Notes: generated from the sequence alone by a model not told the origin. A stretch of 64,000 bases of DNA from Anaerospora hongkongensis (GCF_004339805.1 NZ_SLUI01000001.1:390949-454948); one strand, 5' to 3'. Positions 52,994 through 61,816 are shown, counted from the stretch's first letter. Program-made: numbers and translations.

Positions 52994-55914
52994 TCAAACA
53001 TCGCCACTAATTTACCGAACAGTTCTTTGTTCGCTTTAATTTTTTGCTCACTGCCCATAACACAAATATAATTTTGCTGCATCGTACGCTCGATCATATC
53101 GGCAATACCTTGAATCGTTTCCCGTTTGGTCGCAATAATTTCATCCCGTTCCCGCTGGACATCACTTTGCGTGATATTGCGGATGTACTGCATCGTGGCC
53201 CGTTCTCCCTTCATCTGCGGGGTCAAGGGGGAGTCCAGCTGGCTCATTGTACCAATAATATATTTTGTCATTTCCCGGTCGCTAACGTTAAACGAACGTA
53301 AGAAGCGGGGCGTTTCATCGTAAACCTGTAAAGACTCCTTTAAGTTGGGATCACGGTAAGAACCGAACACCATATTTCCCGTCCGTTCAAATTGGGCGAA
53401 CGCACCATAAGCACCGCCCTGAACACGAATGCGATTCCAAAGATACTCATACCGCAGAATGGTTTCCAGCACCTTAAGGCTGCCCTGATACTCAAAGCCT
53501 TCGCGCCTAAAGTTTGCCCCCTTTGTTACGTATTGAACCTTCCCGGAGGTCATTAAGCCTTCGTTTAATTTGCTAAACTCAAATTGATACGCATTTGCCT
53601 GAAACGGCAGATTTCCCAGTTGACCAGTTAATCCCTGCAGCTGACTTTTGAACTGCAGCAGGCCGTCTTCTTCGCACGTTAAGCTGATCAGCAAATTATC
53701 TTTATTAAAGATCAAACGGGCAACCTGTTCTAATTTCGCACTAATTTCATCCAAACGGGCACCGACATTTCTTTCCAGATCAGTCAGGAACTGATAAAAA
53801 GATAATAGTCCCGTTTCATTATATTTGGCGGACGGCGAAAAGTAAGACAATACCCGGCTGGCGGCAATCTGCTGTCCCCGGCGGAATAAGCTGGTTTCCC
53901 AGTTTGCTTTTGTCTGCAGTATCACTTCACGTAAACGTTTTTTATCGTCAAACGCTGAACTTCCGGCCACTTCTCCCAGCAGCTGCAAAGCTTGCGGCAG
54001 CTTGTTCACAAGCATTTTCGAGCGAATACGGAACTTGGGAAAATACACATCATCACTAGTTTTATCGGCATACGCCAGAACATCATAAAAGATACCGCCC
54101 GTATGCAGGTTAATTTCATTTGCCAGCTCACCATAGTCATTTTTATTCGTATTAATTTTGCCCAGCATTTCCGCCAGCAAGTGAATATACGGTATGTCAG
54201 CCTGGGGTACCTGCCTTGTATCAAACAGCAGGTTGACATAGGCAATTTGGTTAGTAAAAATAGGATGATACAGCAACGGTATATTATCTACTGCCTGTTC
54301 CACTATCGGCAGCACTTCGGCCTTCGGTTCCAGATCCGTTAGTTTTAAAAGCGGTATCACCGCCAGAGCTTCCTCTGTATCAGGCGTTTCTTGGCGCAGT
54401 TTTAATTTTTTAGTCTGCTCAATAATCGCTTGCAGTTGCTGCTCTGTTAGGCTTTGTTTATACTTAGCCAGCTCAGCCTTTCCTTCTTCTGCCTTCTCCT
54501 CAGCCAAACCCGGCTGGGGCACCAGGGTAACAACCGCCTGATGGGGATTCTCCAAGAAGTATTCCGTAAGCAAAGCTTCGAAATAGCCTTCTTGCAAACC
54601 GGCTCTTATTTTAGCCAGAGTCGGCTCATAAGCCAGGTGCAGTAAAGGATCTGCATCATACAGCCAGCTATCCATGCACTTTATGTTATAAGCCAGCCCT
54701 TTAGGTCTGCCGCCGTAGTTCGCTTCACGCAGCTTAAATTCAATACTGTTTACAGAGGCCTCAGCTAATTTAGGGTTAATCCCCTCTCTGACCAGGCTCT
54801 GAAAAGTTTTGTTAACAATAGCAACAAACTCATCTTTTTTATCTTGATTTGCCCCGGAAACAATAATGCTGAACGTAGGCTGCAGCAAACTTTCTGTGAA
54901 GTAGCCGAAAACTTCCTTGCCGACACCAGCGTCAATCAAGGCTTTCTTGAGTGGAGCTGCCGGAGTATCAAGCAGCAGATGGGCCAGCATTTGAAATGCC
55001 AGGTACGCCTGCGCATTATTAGCACTGCCAACAACAAAGTTTAAGCTAAGCATGCTTTTCTCATCTGTCGGCTCATTTGACGAAACCGCATAAGGAAAAA
55101 CCTTGTCAACCGGCTTGGCAAACGCCTGCTGAGGACAAATAGCAGACTGAACGGATTGTTTCGTGAACTTGCTTAGATATTCCTCATTAATAAACTGTAA
55201 GGTATCGGCAATATCCATATTGCCATATAAGAAAATATAACTATTGGAGGGATGATAGTATTTGCTGTGAAATTCGCAAAACTGTTCAAAGGAGAGCTCC
55301 GGCACAACTTCAGGGTCTCCGCCTGACTCAAAGCCATACGTATTATCCGGGAAGAGCACTTCGAGGATCTTATGATCCAATATTGCATCAGGAGATGAAA
55401 AAACGCCTTTCATTTCATTATAGACTACGCCTTTATAGGTCAGTTCACCTTGGATATCATCCAGCTCATAATGCCAGCCTTCTTGCATTAAAATTTCCCG
55501 GTCCTTTAGCATATTCGGAAAAAAAACGGCATCCAAATAAACATCCATTAAATTCCGGAAGTCTTTTTCATTGCGGCTGGCTACCGGATACATCGTTTTA
55601 TCAGGATAAGTCATAGCATTTAAAAAAGTGTTTAATGAGCCCTTCACCAATTCCACAAAAGGCTCCTTCAGTGGAAATTTTCTGGATCCGCACAAGACAG
55701 AGTGTTCCACGATATGCGCAACACCGGTACTATCTGTCGGCGGTGTCCTAAATGTCACGGAAAACACTTTGTTATCATCGTCGTTTTCTAAAAACAACAA
55801 ACGGGCACCGCTTTTCTCATGCTCAAAAAGCTTTGCATTCGAATTCACTTCACTAACCATCTGCTCATCGAGCAAGCGGAATCCATGAATTGTCTTTCTA
55901 TCTTCAAAATTCAT
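52990..55914 (-). CDS. Peptidase M16C (presequence-protease-like, insulinase family)
   Basis: A zinc metallopeptidase of 974 residues, four-domain PreP/Cym1 type. The inverted zinc motif HxxEH is at HIVEH with the distal Glu in NEMKGVF. The M16C-associated domain spans the middle. ATG at 55914 follows AGAAGAGG. It likely degrades peptides in the cytoplasm. It precedes gluQRS with a 4-bp overlap. Confidence 0.92.
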   Translation of the reverse strand: MNFEDRKTIHGFRLLDEQMVSEVNSNAKLFEHEKSGARLLFLENDDDNKVFSVTFRTPPTDSTGVAHIVEHSVLCGSRKFPLKEPFVELVKGSLNTFLNAMTYPDKTMYPVASRNEKDFRNLMDVYLDAVFFPNMLKDREILMQEGWHYELDDIQGELTYKGVVYNEMKGVFSSPDAILDHKILEVLFPDNTYGFESGGDPEVVPELSFEQFCEFHSKYYHPSNSYIFLYGNMDIADTLQFINEEYLSKFTKQSVQSAICPQQAFAKPVDKVFPYAVSSNEPTDEKSMLSLNFVVGSANNAQAYLAFQMLAHLLLDTPAAPLKKALIDAGVGKEVFGYFTESLLQPTFSIIVSGANQDKKDEFVAIVNKTFQSLVREGINPKLAEASVNSIEFKLREANYGGRPKGLAYNIKCMDSWLYDADPLLHLAYEPTLAKIRAGLQEGYFEALLTEYFLENPHQAVVTLVPQPGLAEEKAEEGKAELAKYKQSLTEQQLQAIIEQTKKLKLRQETPDTEEALAVIPLLKLTDLEPKAEVLPIVEQAVDNIPLLYHPIFTNQIAYVNLLFDTRQVPQADIPYIHLLAEMLGKINTNKNDYGELANEINLHTGGIFYDVLAYADKTSDDVYFPKFRIRSKMLVNKLPQALQLLGEVAGSSAFDDKKRLREVILQTKANWETSLFRRGQQIAASRVLSYFSPSAKYNETGLLSFYQFLTDLERNVGARLDEISAKLEQVARLIFNKDNLLISLTCEEDGLLQFKSQLQGLTGQLGNLPFQANAYQFEFSKLNEGLMTSGKVQYVTKGANFRREGFEYQGSLKVLETILRYEYLWNRIRVQGGAYGAFAQFERTGNMVFGSYRDPNLKESLQVYDETPRFLRSFNVSDREMTKYIIGTMSQLDSPLTPQMKGERATMQYIRNITQSDVQRERDEIIATKRETIQGIADMIERTMQQNYICVMGSEQKIKANKELFGKLVAMFE

Positions 55915-56012
55915 TCTAATACCTCTTCTATCCATATTTTACTATTATTTATTCGTCATACAGACAGCCTATCCTGCTAATTACGTAACTATGCCGTACC
56001 ACATCTTAGAGG

Positions 56013-56213
56013 CTACTTGCTGTAACTCAATACAAATTCCTGGCCCCGCCGGACATATTCCTCTAATGTGTTCACCAGCTGATGGCGTTCAGCATGGCTT
56101 ACGTCAGCAATATCACGATCACCAAGTGCCGCTTGAATAATATTGCGTACTTGAATAGAGTTATAACCGAGCATAACTAAGTTCCTTAATAATTCTTGAA
56201 TCTGATGATCCAT
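56013..56213 (-). CDS. Small conserved-looking protein of unknown function, 66 residues
   Basis: No family was recognised with certainty. It is a helical, hydrophilic protein (LLRNLVMLGYNSIQVRNII, then an acidic turn and a second helix). The ATG is preceded by GAGGGAGGG at about 11 nt. It stands alone, divergent from the STAS gene and downstream of nothing obvious. Its composition is normal for a real gene. Confidence 0.7.
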   Translation of the reverse strand: MDHQIQELLRNLVMLGYNSIQVRNIIQAALGDRDIADVSHAERHQLVNTLEEYVRRGQEFVLSYSK

Positions 56214-56391
56214 AATTACTGTCGACCCTCCCTCTTAACAATGAAATAACATCGGTAATATACAGTATATTCATATTGGCTTCTTGAATACCAAAAAAAG
56301 CTGCTAAGTTTTACCTATATTTTGTCGACTAAATCCTGTATGTGTGGAAAAAAACAAGCTCGTACAGTACAATAAAGCTGGAGGTGACAGC

Positions 56392-56697
56392 ATGCTTGAT
56401 ACCAGGATAGAGGGTCATAGGCTGATTATACTGATTGGTCTTGAATGCCTGGCTTTAAATTCAAATGATCTTAGAGAGAGTCTATTTGACGCTCTTACCA
56501 CATCGAATCAGGAAATCTGTCTTGACTTTTCTCAAACCCGTTTCATTGATGCCGCCGGTGTTGGTGTGATTGCTGCCATGGTATATGAAGGCCGGCGGAA
56601 AAATAAGTCAATATCAATGACAGGTGCCAGCGGCTCTGTCCTGCAAATGTTAAGATCCACAGGTATTGACCGCTTGTTAGCGGCCAGTCCAGCATAA
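56392..56697 (+). CDS. STAS-domain protein (anti-anti-sigma-like) lacking the phosphoacceptor serine
   Basis: A 101-residue STAS domain like SpoIIAA/RsbV. The motif normally DSSG (phosphorylated Ser) is DAAG here (FIDAAGVGVIAAM), so kinase control of the usual type is unlikely. ATG at 56392 follows GGAGGTGACAGC. No anti-sigma kinase gene is adjacent. It ends at a strong terminator. The role is unknown; partner switching without phosphorylation is one possibility. Confidence 0.85.
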   Translation: MLDTRIEGHRLIILIGLECLALNSNDLRESLFDALTTSNQEICLDFSQTRFIDAAGVGVIAAMVYEGRRKNKSISMTGASGSVLQMLRSTGIDRLLAASPA

Positions 56698-56720
56698 TCA
56701 TTCCGATTTTCTGTTTAGAG

Positions 56721-56773
56721 AAAAAGCGGTGTCTCAAATAGGTTGAAAAAACCAGTTCGAGACACCGCTTTTT
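56721..56773 (+). terminator. STAS gene terminator
   Basis: A perfect 15-bp stem AAAAAGCGGTGTCTC / GAGACACCGCTTTTT with a 23-nt loop and T-rich tail on the plus strand. Confidence 0.8.
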
Positions 56774-56784
56774 CGTTTTTTCCA

Positions 56785-56813
56785 TTGACATTGAACTAAA
56801 GTGTCGTTAATAT
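56785..56813 (+). promoter_or_regulatory. Strong sigma-A promoter of the 45-residue peptide gene
   Basis: Perfect TTGACA (56785-56790), 17-bp spacer, TAATAT (56808-56813). The next gene downstream is the 45-residue peptide at 56908, leaving a leader of about 90 nt. Confidence 0.8.
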
Positions 56814-56907
56814 ATACATTATAAAACATGCGGAATTTTATTACTGTAACTTTGTTTTGTTTTTTTATTTTCGGCTCCAGTGTATTCATTATACAGAAAG
56901 GATTGTG

Positions 56908-57045
56908 ATGATTATGCTATCAGCTGTTCCCCAGCAAGACACTTCTTCATGCGGTATTTCTCATGTCGGCGGAATTAATGAAAGTCTCGGCGGCGTAGAT
57001 CCCTTCGCCGATGAGAATCTATTCCGTTTATTTGGCTTAATCTAA
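56908..57045 (+). CDS. Orphan 45-residue peptide of unknown function
   Basis: A small reading frame beginning MIMLSAVPQQDTSSCG and ending LFRLFGLI, with one Cys and glycine pairs (HVGG, SLGG). The ATG follows AAAGGA. A strong promoter lies upstream and a perfect terminator right after the stop, so it looks like a dedicated one-gene unit. No family was recognised. It could be a signalling or modified peptide, but no processing or transport gene is adjacent. Confidence 0.6.
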   Translation: MIMLSAVPQQDTSSCGISHVGGINESLGGVDPFADENLFRLFGLI

Positions 57046-57060
57046 TGTAGGGTAACAATG

Positions 57061-57091
57061 AAAGCTCTATGCTTACAAGGCATAGAGCTTT
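57061..57091 (+). terminator. Terminator of the 45-residue peptide gene
   Basis: A perfect 12-bp stem AAAGCTCTATGC / GCATAGAGCTTT with a 7-nt loop and T-rich tail, 15 bp after the stop. Confidence 0.85.
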
Positions 57092-57140
57092 TATTTACTT
57101 TACGCTATCTTTTTTTCACAAAAGTCCCCCTTAAAGAAGT

Positions 57141-57300
57141 ATAATATAGCAATACGGTTTTTTTCTATCCCGTTCTGCTGCTTATTTTTATAGTGGAGGG
57201 CACCGTTAGGACTCTAAAGGCCTGTCAATATTCAGAAAAAACTATAAAATAAGACAATATTCCTTTGGGTATAGTTCATCAATAAAAACCGACTTTAATA
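57141..57300 (+). promoter_or_regulatory. Structured leader upstream of the phoU-mgtC pair
   Basis: A TATAAT -10 (57141) is followed by a leader of about 170 nt. CTTATTTTTATAGT (57181-57194) pairs with ACTATAAAATAAG (57241-57253) with one bulged base, and an outer 8-bp helix CGGTTTTT (57155-57162) with AAAAACCG (57284-57291) encloses it. The conserved-looking loop GGAGGGCACCGTTAGGACTC did not match a riboswitch consensus known to me. A regulatory RNA responding to Mg2+ or phosphate is a possibility only. Confidence 0.45.
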
Positions 57301-57316
57301 AAGGAGCGCGTTTATT

Positions 57317-57997
57317 ATGCATAAAAAGCTTCCCTGGCTAAAAAGCGCTGTTTTAATTTTAGGCAGTAAAACGCTGCTGGCAGTAGACAAATCGATTCAG
57401 GCGCTGCTAACTAACGATATCCAGTTGGCAACAGAAGTCCGGCAGTTAGAACGCTTAGTTGACTCCATGTATCACGGTATTAATGAGTATTGTCTGGCTA
57501 CACTGTCTTCCCGAGAGTTCCCCCGCCATGAGATTAATTTTATCATCAGCAGTTTAAAAATCGCAATGGAGCTGGAAAGAATCAGCGATTATGCCAATCA
57601 AATTGCGAAATTGGTACAAAAAAAATTGTCCCAGCAAAATACCGACAGCTTAAAGACAATCATTAGTTCAACATCTGCAATGAGGGATCAAACGCTGGAA
57701 ATGTTAAAACTCTCTCTGGAAAGCTATGATAAAATTGACGTTGAACTTGCGAAATCAACAATTGAAAAAGATTCTTCCGTCGATAAAATGAACAAACTGC
57801 TTTTTCGAGAAATGCTGTGCCTGGGCTCCCTGCATCCCTGGGTACAAGAAGTGATTATGGATTATCACGTTGCTATCCGCTATATAGAACGGGTTGCCGA
57901 CCGGACCACTAATATCAGCGAGCTGGTCTACTACATTGTTCATGGCTGCTCCTTAAAAACAGTTACCTACAGTGAGGAGATATGGAATGATGATTGA
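57317..57997 (+). CDS. PhoU-domain protein, second copy
   Basis: A 226-residue protein with two PhoU-type repeats (LERISDYANQIAKL, and RYIERVADRTTNISELVYY), related to PhoU but distinct from the phoU at 14.7 kb. The ATG follows AAGGAGCG. It overlaps the MgtC gene by 11 bp, which implies coupled translation. PhoU-domain proteins that accompany transporters often act as regulators; that role here is inference. Confidence 0.85.
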   Translation: MHKKLPWLKSAVLILGSKTLLAVDKSIQALLTNDIQLATEVRQLERLVDSMYHGINEYCLATLSSREFPRHEINFIISSLKIAMELERISDYANQIAKLVQKKLSQQNTDSLKTIISSTSAMRDQTLEMLKLSLESYDKIDVELAKSTIEKDSSVDKMNKLLFREMLCLGSLHPWVQEVIMDYHVAIRYIERVADRTTNISELVYYIVHGCSLKTVTYSEEIWNDD

Positions 57998-58664
57998 TGA
58001 TTTTACGACAATCTATCGCTTGATCATAGCTGTACTATTAGGTGGAATTATTGGTTTTGAAAGACAGCACAGGGGGAAAACGGCAGGTTTGCGCACGCAC
58101 ATCCTGGTGTGCCTTGGTTCCTGCCTCGTTGCCATCTTATCCGTTAACTTATATGTAAGCGTTCAGGGTTTTACCAATGCCGACCCAGCCAGGCTGGCCG
58201 CGCAGGTGGTAAGTGGCATCGGCTTTCTCGGCGCAGGTGCTATCATGAAAGAAGGTCCGATGATCAGAGGGCTAACGACTGCCGCCAGCCTCTGGGTGGT
58301 AGCAAGCGTTGGTTTGGCAATCGGTGTCGGTGCGCTTACCGGAGCAGTTACAACCAGCATTCTCGTTGTTATTGTATTAGAAGTGCTGCCCCAAATTGAC
58401 AAACTCTACGGATGCAGTACACCCTCTGTCTATGATCTGGTCATTAAATCACAGGATAAGCCCGGACAAATCGGCCACGTCGGATCATTGCTGGGATCTC
58501 TGGGTGTAAGTATTATTCAGATTCATATTGAAGATTGTGAAGACAAAAAAATTCTAATCCCCCTTTCGATCAAGCTGCCCGATAAATGTAAAATGGAGCA
58601 AATCATAGCAGAACTGACAGCACTTGAGGGAATCCTCTCTATCAAACAAGAAAAGCGCGATTAA
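57987..58664 (+). CDS. MgtC/SapB family membrane protein
   Basis: A 225-residue protein with four or five N-terminal membrane segments and the MgtC signature GFERQHRGKTAGLRTHILVCLGS, then a soluble C-terminal ACT-like domain (about 150-225). MgtC proteins act in low-Mg2+ growth and phosphate homeostasis. ATG at 57987 is chosen over an upstream GTG because GAGGAG lies 7 nt before it. It overlaps the PhoU-domain gene. Confidence 0.9.
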   Translation: MMIDDFTTIYRLIIAVLLGGIIGFERQHRGKTAGLRTHILVCLGSCLVAILSVNLYVSVQGFTNADPARLAAQVVSGIGFLGAGAIMKEGPMIRGLTTAASLWVVASVGLAIGVGALTGAVTTSILVVIVLEVLPQIDKLYGCSTPSVYDLVIKSQDKPGQIGHVGSLLGSLGVSIIQIHIEDCEDKKILIPLSIKLPDKCKMEQIIAELTALEGILSIKQEKRD

Positions 58665-58675
58665 AAAGTATAAAG

Positions 58676-58727
58676 AAACAAGGCATAAAGCGCCACCCAT
58701 CCTTGACCGGCGCTTTATGCCTTGTTT
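58676..58727. terminator. Bidirectional terminator, mgtC / amidohydrolase
   Basis: A perfect 19-bp stem AAACAAGGCATAAAGCGCC and its complement (14-nt loop) between two convergent genes, with T-run on the plus strand. Confidence 0.88.
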
Positions 58728-58740
58728 TGTATTTTCTGTA

Positions 58741-60438
58741 TTACGGGCGTTCGTAAACGACCTTACCACCAAAGAACGTCATAACCACATTCGCCTTTTC
58801 AATGTGAATAGGATCGATTGCCAGTAAATTCTGATCCAGTACTACCAAATCAGCCAATTTGCCTGCCTCGATAGACCCAGTCTCATTTTCCATGAACAAA
58901 GCATACGCGCTGTTACTGGTAAAGCTTTTCAGCATCTGCAGTACGGTGGCCCGTTCCGGCTTGTTTAACAAGTACCGCTCGTCATCCATATGTTCAATAT
59001 CTTCCACGCCATAAAAACTGCCATTAGCCAGGTTGCGGGTAACACCGATTTCAATCGCCAACAACGGATTAGGCACCCGTGTCGCGGGATAATCCGAAGA
59101 GGAAGTCACAACAACGTCCTGATCAAAAAACGATCGTAAAGGGAACTCGGCCTGAGCACGTTCCCCTAAATATTGGTAGTCTACATTATGCCACCATTTC
59201 GGTCCTTTAAACTGCCAGTAAGGCTGAACACTGGCAATAACCTGCAGCTCTTTAAATCTTGGAATATCACTATTGTCCACAAGCTGCAAGTGGGTAATAA
59301 TATTGCGGTAATCTCCCGGGGGAAGCATAGCGGCAGCCGCCTCCAGTGCATCCAGCACTTTGCGGGTAGAACCGTCGCCCGTAGAATGCACATGAATCTG
59401 CAGCCCGCCGGCGTTAGCTCTATAAAAAGCTTGCTTCAGCTTCTCCATGTCCCATAAGAAATCCCCGTAGTAGTTCTGTCCTTTGCCAGCCTTTGGCGTA
59501 TATGGCGCAAGTAAATGACTGGTGCCGCCTTCAATAACACCGTCAGTAAAAAATTTCGTAGAAATCACCTGCAAAAGCGGTGATTGATACTGATTGCGGA
59601 TGTTATGTATAGCGGTGATCTGCTCATCAATATCATCTGCTTGATTGACTGCCATTGCACCCCGGACGTGGAGCTGCAGCTCGGCGCGCTTTTCCATATC
59701 GGCAAAAGCGGTGAACAAGATTTTGAACAGCTGGCTGGCCATGCACAAAATACCCGTAATCCCAAAGCTGTGCATTTTCTTCTGAAAGCCAGTCAGTGCC
59801 TCAGTGTACTGCTCCAGACTATAAGACGGCAATGGAACAAGCCACATAGCGCCTTCCTTCAACGTCCCCCACACTTCACCGCTGCTTTCATCCAGCTCGA
59901 TGATTCCGCCTACAGGAACCTCGGTATCAGGTGTTATCCTGCTATTGCTCAGGGCTTTGGAATTGACCCATAGCGTATGCCCGTCACTTGCTCTGAGGAT
60001 GATGGGAATTTCCGTTGAAACCTCATCAAGATATTCCTTGCGCGGCCCTTTGATTGCTTCCCGGCCAGTCAACGCATCCCAGGACCAGCCTCTGCCATAA
60101 ATGGCCTTAGCCGCCGGATTACGACTATAAAAGGCTTTAATCGCTTCCATATACCCTTCTAACGTGCTAATATCCGCCAGCTGCACCTCATATAGTTCTA
60201 ACAGCGATAAGCCTGGCGGATGAATATGCGTATCAATTAAACCCGGTATAACCATTTTACCTGCTAAATCGTATACTGTGGTTTGGGGGCCGACATATTG
60301 CCGTACTTCGTCATTACTACCGGCAAATACTATTATTTTTCCTTGTATTGCAACCGCCTCATAAATACGATCCTGTTTATCAGCGGTATAGACCACACCA
60401 TTGCTTAATACGATGTCCGCCCAAGCTGCATTTGCCAC
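58741..60438 (-). CDS. YtcJ-like amidohydrolase
   Basis: A metal-dependent amidohydrolase of about 565 residues. VIPGLIDTHIHPPG holds the HxH ligands, and later His ligands sit in HVHSTGDG and ITHLQLVDNSD; SSSDYPATRVPNPLLAIEIGVTR is typical of the YtcJ group. The substrate is unknown. GTG at 60438 is preferred (AGGTGA at 5 nt); the frame begins 12 codons earlier. No signal peptide. Confidence 0.88.
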   Translation of the reverse strand: MANAAWADIVLSNGVVYTADKQDRIYEAVAIQGKIIVFAGSNDEVRQYVGPQTTVYDLAGKMVIPGLIDTHIHPPGLSLLELYEVQLADISTLEGYMEAIKAFYSRNPAAKAIYGRGWSWDALTGREAIKGPRKEYLDEVSTEIPIILRASDGHTLWVNSKALSNSRITPDTEVPVGGIIELDESSGEVWGTLKEGAMWLVPLPSYSLEQYTEALTGFQKKMHSFGITGILCMASQLFKILFTAFADMEKRAELQLHVRGAMAVNQADDIDEQITAIHNIRNQYQSPLLQVISTKFFTDGVIEGGTSHLLAPYTPKAGKGQNYYGDFLWDMEKLKQAFYRANAGGLQIHVHSTGDGSTRKVLDALEAAAAMLPPGDYRNIITHLQLVDNSDIPRFKELQVIASVQPYWQFKGPKWWHNVDYQYLGERAQAEFPLRSFFDQDVVVTSSSDYPATRVPNPLLAIEIGVTRNLANGSFYGVEDIEHMDDERYLLNKPERATVLQMLKSFTSNSAYALFMENETGSIEAGKLADLVVLDQNLLAIDPIHIEKANVVMTFFGGKVVYERP

Positions 60439-60595
60439 TTGCTTCACCTGCTTATTTTTCTTATTTATCAGCAATGAGTAGCCGACTTTAACTATATATT
60501 ATAGTATAGTTCCCCGACAGCCACAAGCAGACTGCGAATCGTATAAAAATTGCCACACCATACAATACTAATTAGCAGCAAAGGTGGTGTTATCG

Positions 60596-61120
60596 TTGCA
60601 AGATCGGTTTGAACGCGGATTTATTGCCGGCGTCATTGGCGGAATTATCATGAATATCTGGTCATTTATCTCTGGCTACCTTCAGTTTACACATCTTCGC
60701 ATGGTGGACTGGGCCGGAATTATGTTCTTTGGCCATACGCCTCCATTTACGCTGCTGGAAAACATCGTCGCTTTAGGTTTACAGTTAGGATTTTCAGGTT
60801 TTCTGGGAGTGGTATTCGCTTTTCTCATCCCTATGATTGCCAGCCAAAATTTATATTTTAAAGGCTTAGTGTTTAGTGCCGCAGTTTGGTTTTTCATTTA
60901 TGGCATAACCGGATTATTCCGGGTTCCTGGCACAGTGCCGGCATCAGTAGGAACCGTGGTTTCGAATTTGATAGCCGCTTTTCTTTTTGGCCTCGGCTCA
61001 GCATTCTACCTTAAGCAGTTTTCCTCAATCCCAGCCCTTCGCAGGCCTAACCTAACTGCCGTTCCGGCAATGAAGCCGGTTAAAAAGAATGATGATGCGG
61101 ATAACCCGGATAAACAGTAA
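60596..61120 (+). CDS. Uncharacterised four-segment membrane protein
   Basis: A 174-residue integral membrane protein with about four hydrophobic segments (FIAGVIGGIIMNIWSFISGY; LGLQLGFSGFLGVVFAFLIP; FSAAVWFFIYGITGLF; VSNLIAAFLFGLGSAFYL) and a charged C-terminal tail (KKNDDADNPDKQ). TTG at 60596 is chosen because AAAGGTGGTG lies 6 nt upstream. No known family was recognised with confidence. It ends at its own terminator. Confidence 0.75.
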   Translation: MQDRFERGFIAGVIGGIIMNIWSFISGYLQFTHLRMVDWAGIMFFGHTPPFTLLENIVALGLQLGFSGFLGVVFAFLIPMIASQNLYFKGLVFSAAVWFFIYGITGLFRVPGTVPASVGTVVSNLIAAFLFGLGSAFYLKQFSSIPALRRPNLTAVPAMKPVKKNDDADNPDKQ

Positions 61121-61136
61121 GACTAATCACAAGGTC

Positions 61137-61162
61137 AAAAGCAGGCTGCTCAGCCTGCTTTT
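61137..61162 (+). terminator. Terminator of the four-segment membrane protein gene
   Basis: A perfect 12-bp stem AAAAGCAGGCTG / CAGCCTGCTTTT with a 2-nt loop. Confidence 0.75.
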
Positions 61163-61189
61163 GCTGTAATCGTCTCCCCATATGTAAAA

Positions 61190-61215
61190 AACGCCTGCCT
61201 TAAAAGACAGACGTT
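61190..61215 (-). terminator. Terminator of the charged secreted protein gene
   Basis: On the minus strand AACGTCTGTCTT pairs with AAGGCAGGCGTT (12 bp, two wobbles) and is followed by a T-run. Confidence 0.7.
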
Positions 61216-61223
61216 CCTCTCTG

Positions 61224-61547
61224 CTAGTTGTTGCTTAAAATCAGCGCCAATATGGCAATCCCGCCAAGCGTCCGCATCACTTCCTCGTGATGATCTTTTT
61301 CCCGTTGCTGACGCTCTTTCCAGTCTTGTTCCCGTTCATTTTCCCGTCGCTGCATTTCGCGCTCATGACGCTTTTGTTCTTCCCGTATACGGTGGTCACG
61401 ATCGCGGTCGCGGTCTCTCTCCCGCTGTTCATAGCGCTGATGCTTGTCATCGTGCCGCGGAGATGCTTCAATAACAGATGCTCCCAAACCAACTTGCATA
61501 AGGCCGATCATTGAAAAAATTACGATTTTCTTGGCAATACTCTTCAT
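61224..61547 (-). CDS. Secreted charged low-complexity protein
   Basis: A 107-residue protein with an N-terminal signal sequence (KKIVIFSMIGLMQVGLGASVIEA), then about 55 residues made almost only of Arg, Glu, Asp, His, Gln and Lys (RDRDRDRDH, ERQQREKDHHEE), and a hydrophobic C-terminal segment (LGGIAILALILSNN). The middle could form a single alpha-helix or coiled coil. The start follows GGAGAGA. Function unknown; no family recognised. Confidence 0.75.
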   Translation of the reverse strand: MKSIAKKIVIFSMIGLMQVGLGASVIEASPRHDDKHQRYEQRERDRDRDRDHRIREEQKRHEREMQRRENEREQDWKERQQREKDHHEEVMRTLGGIAILALILSNN

Positions 61548-61782
61548 AGAGAATCTCTCCTTTTTATTTAGAATGCAATCTATCTCAACAATGACTGATT
61601 AGTCAATTATGTATACAATAATCCCGCTCGTGTACTACCCCCTTTTGGCGAAAACCATTCTATATCAACGAGGGAAAGCAGCCTGATAGCTATTGCAGCT
61701 ACGCCCCTTCGCACTTTTCGTCTAACCTGATAATCAAATTATAGCTGCCATCTTTTAGAATTTTTTTAGAAAAACTTAGCAT
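61548..61782. other. Gene-free interval
   Basis: About 235 bases between the charged secreted protein (start at 61547) and the next terminator. No supported gene, promoter or repeat was found here beyond the leader of the secreted protein gene. Confidence 0.5.
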
Positions 61783-61816
61783 AAAAAACAGCCTTCCATT
61801 GAGAAGGCTGTTTTTT
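61783..61816 (-). terminator. Terminator of the 90-residue protein gene
   Basis: A perfect 14-bp stem AAAAAACAGCCTTC / GAAGGCTGTTTTTT with T-runs on both sides. Confidence 0.85.

Noticed and set aside
61376..61450. Tandem-repeat-like DNA in the charged secreted protein gene.
   Set aside because: The repetition is of RD/RE codons inside a reading frame with signal peptide and ribosome-binding site, not a separate repeat element.
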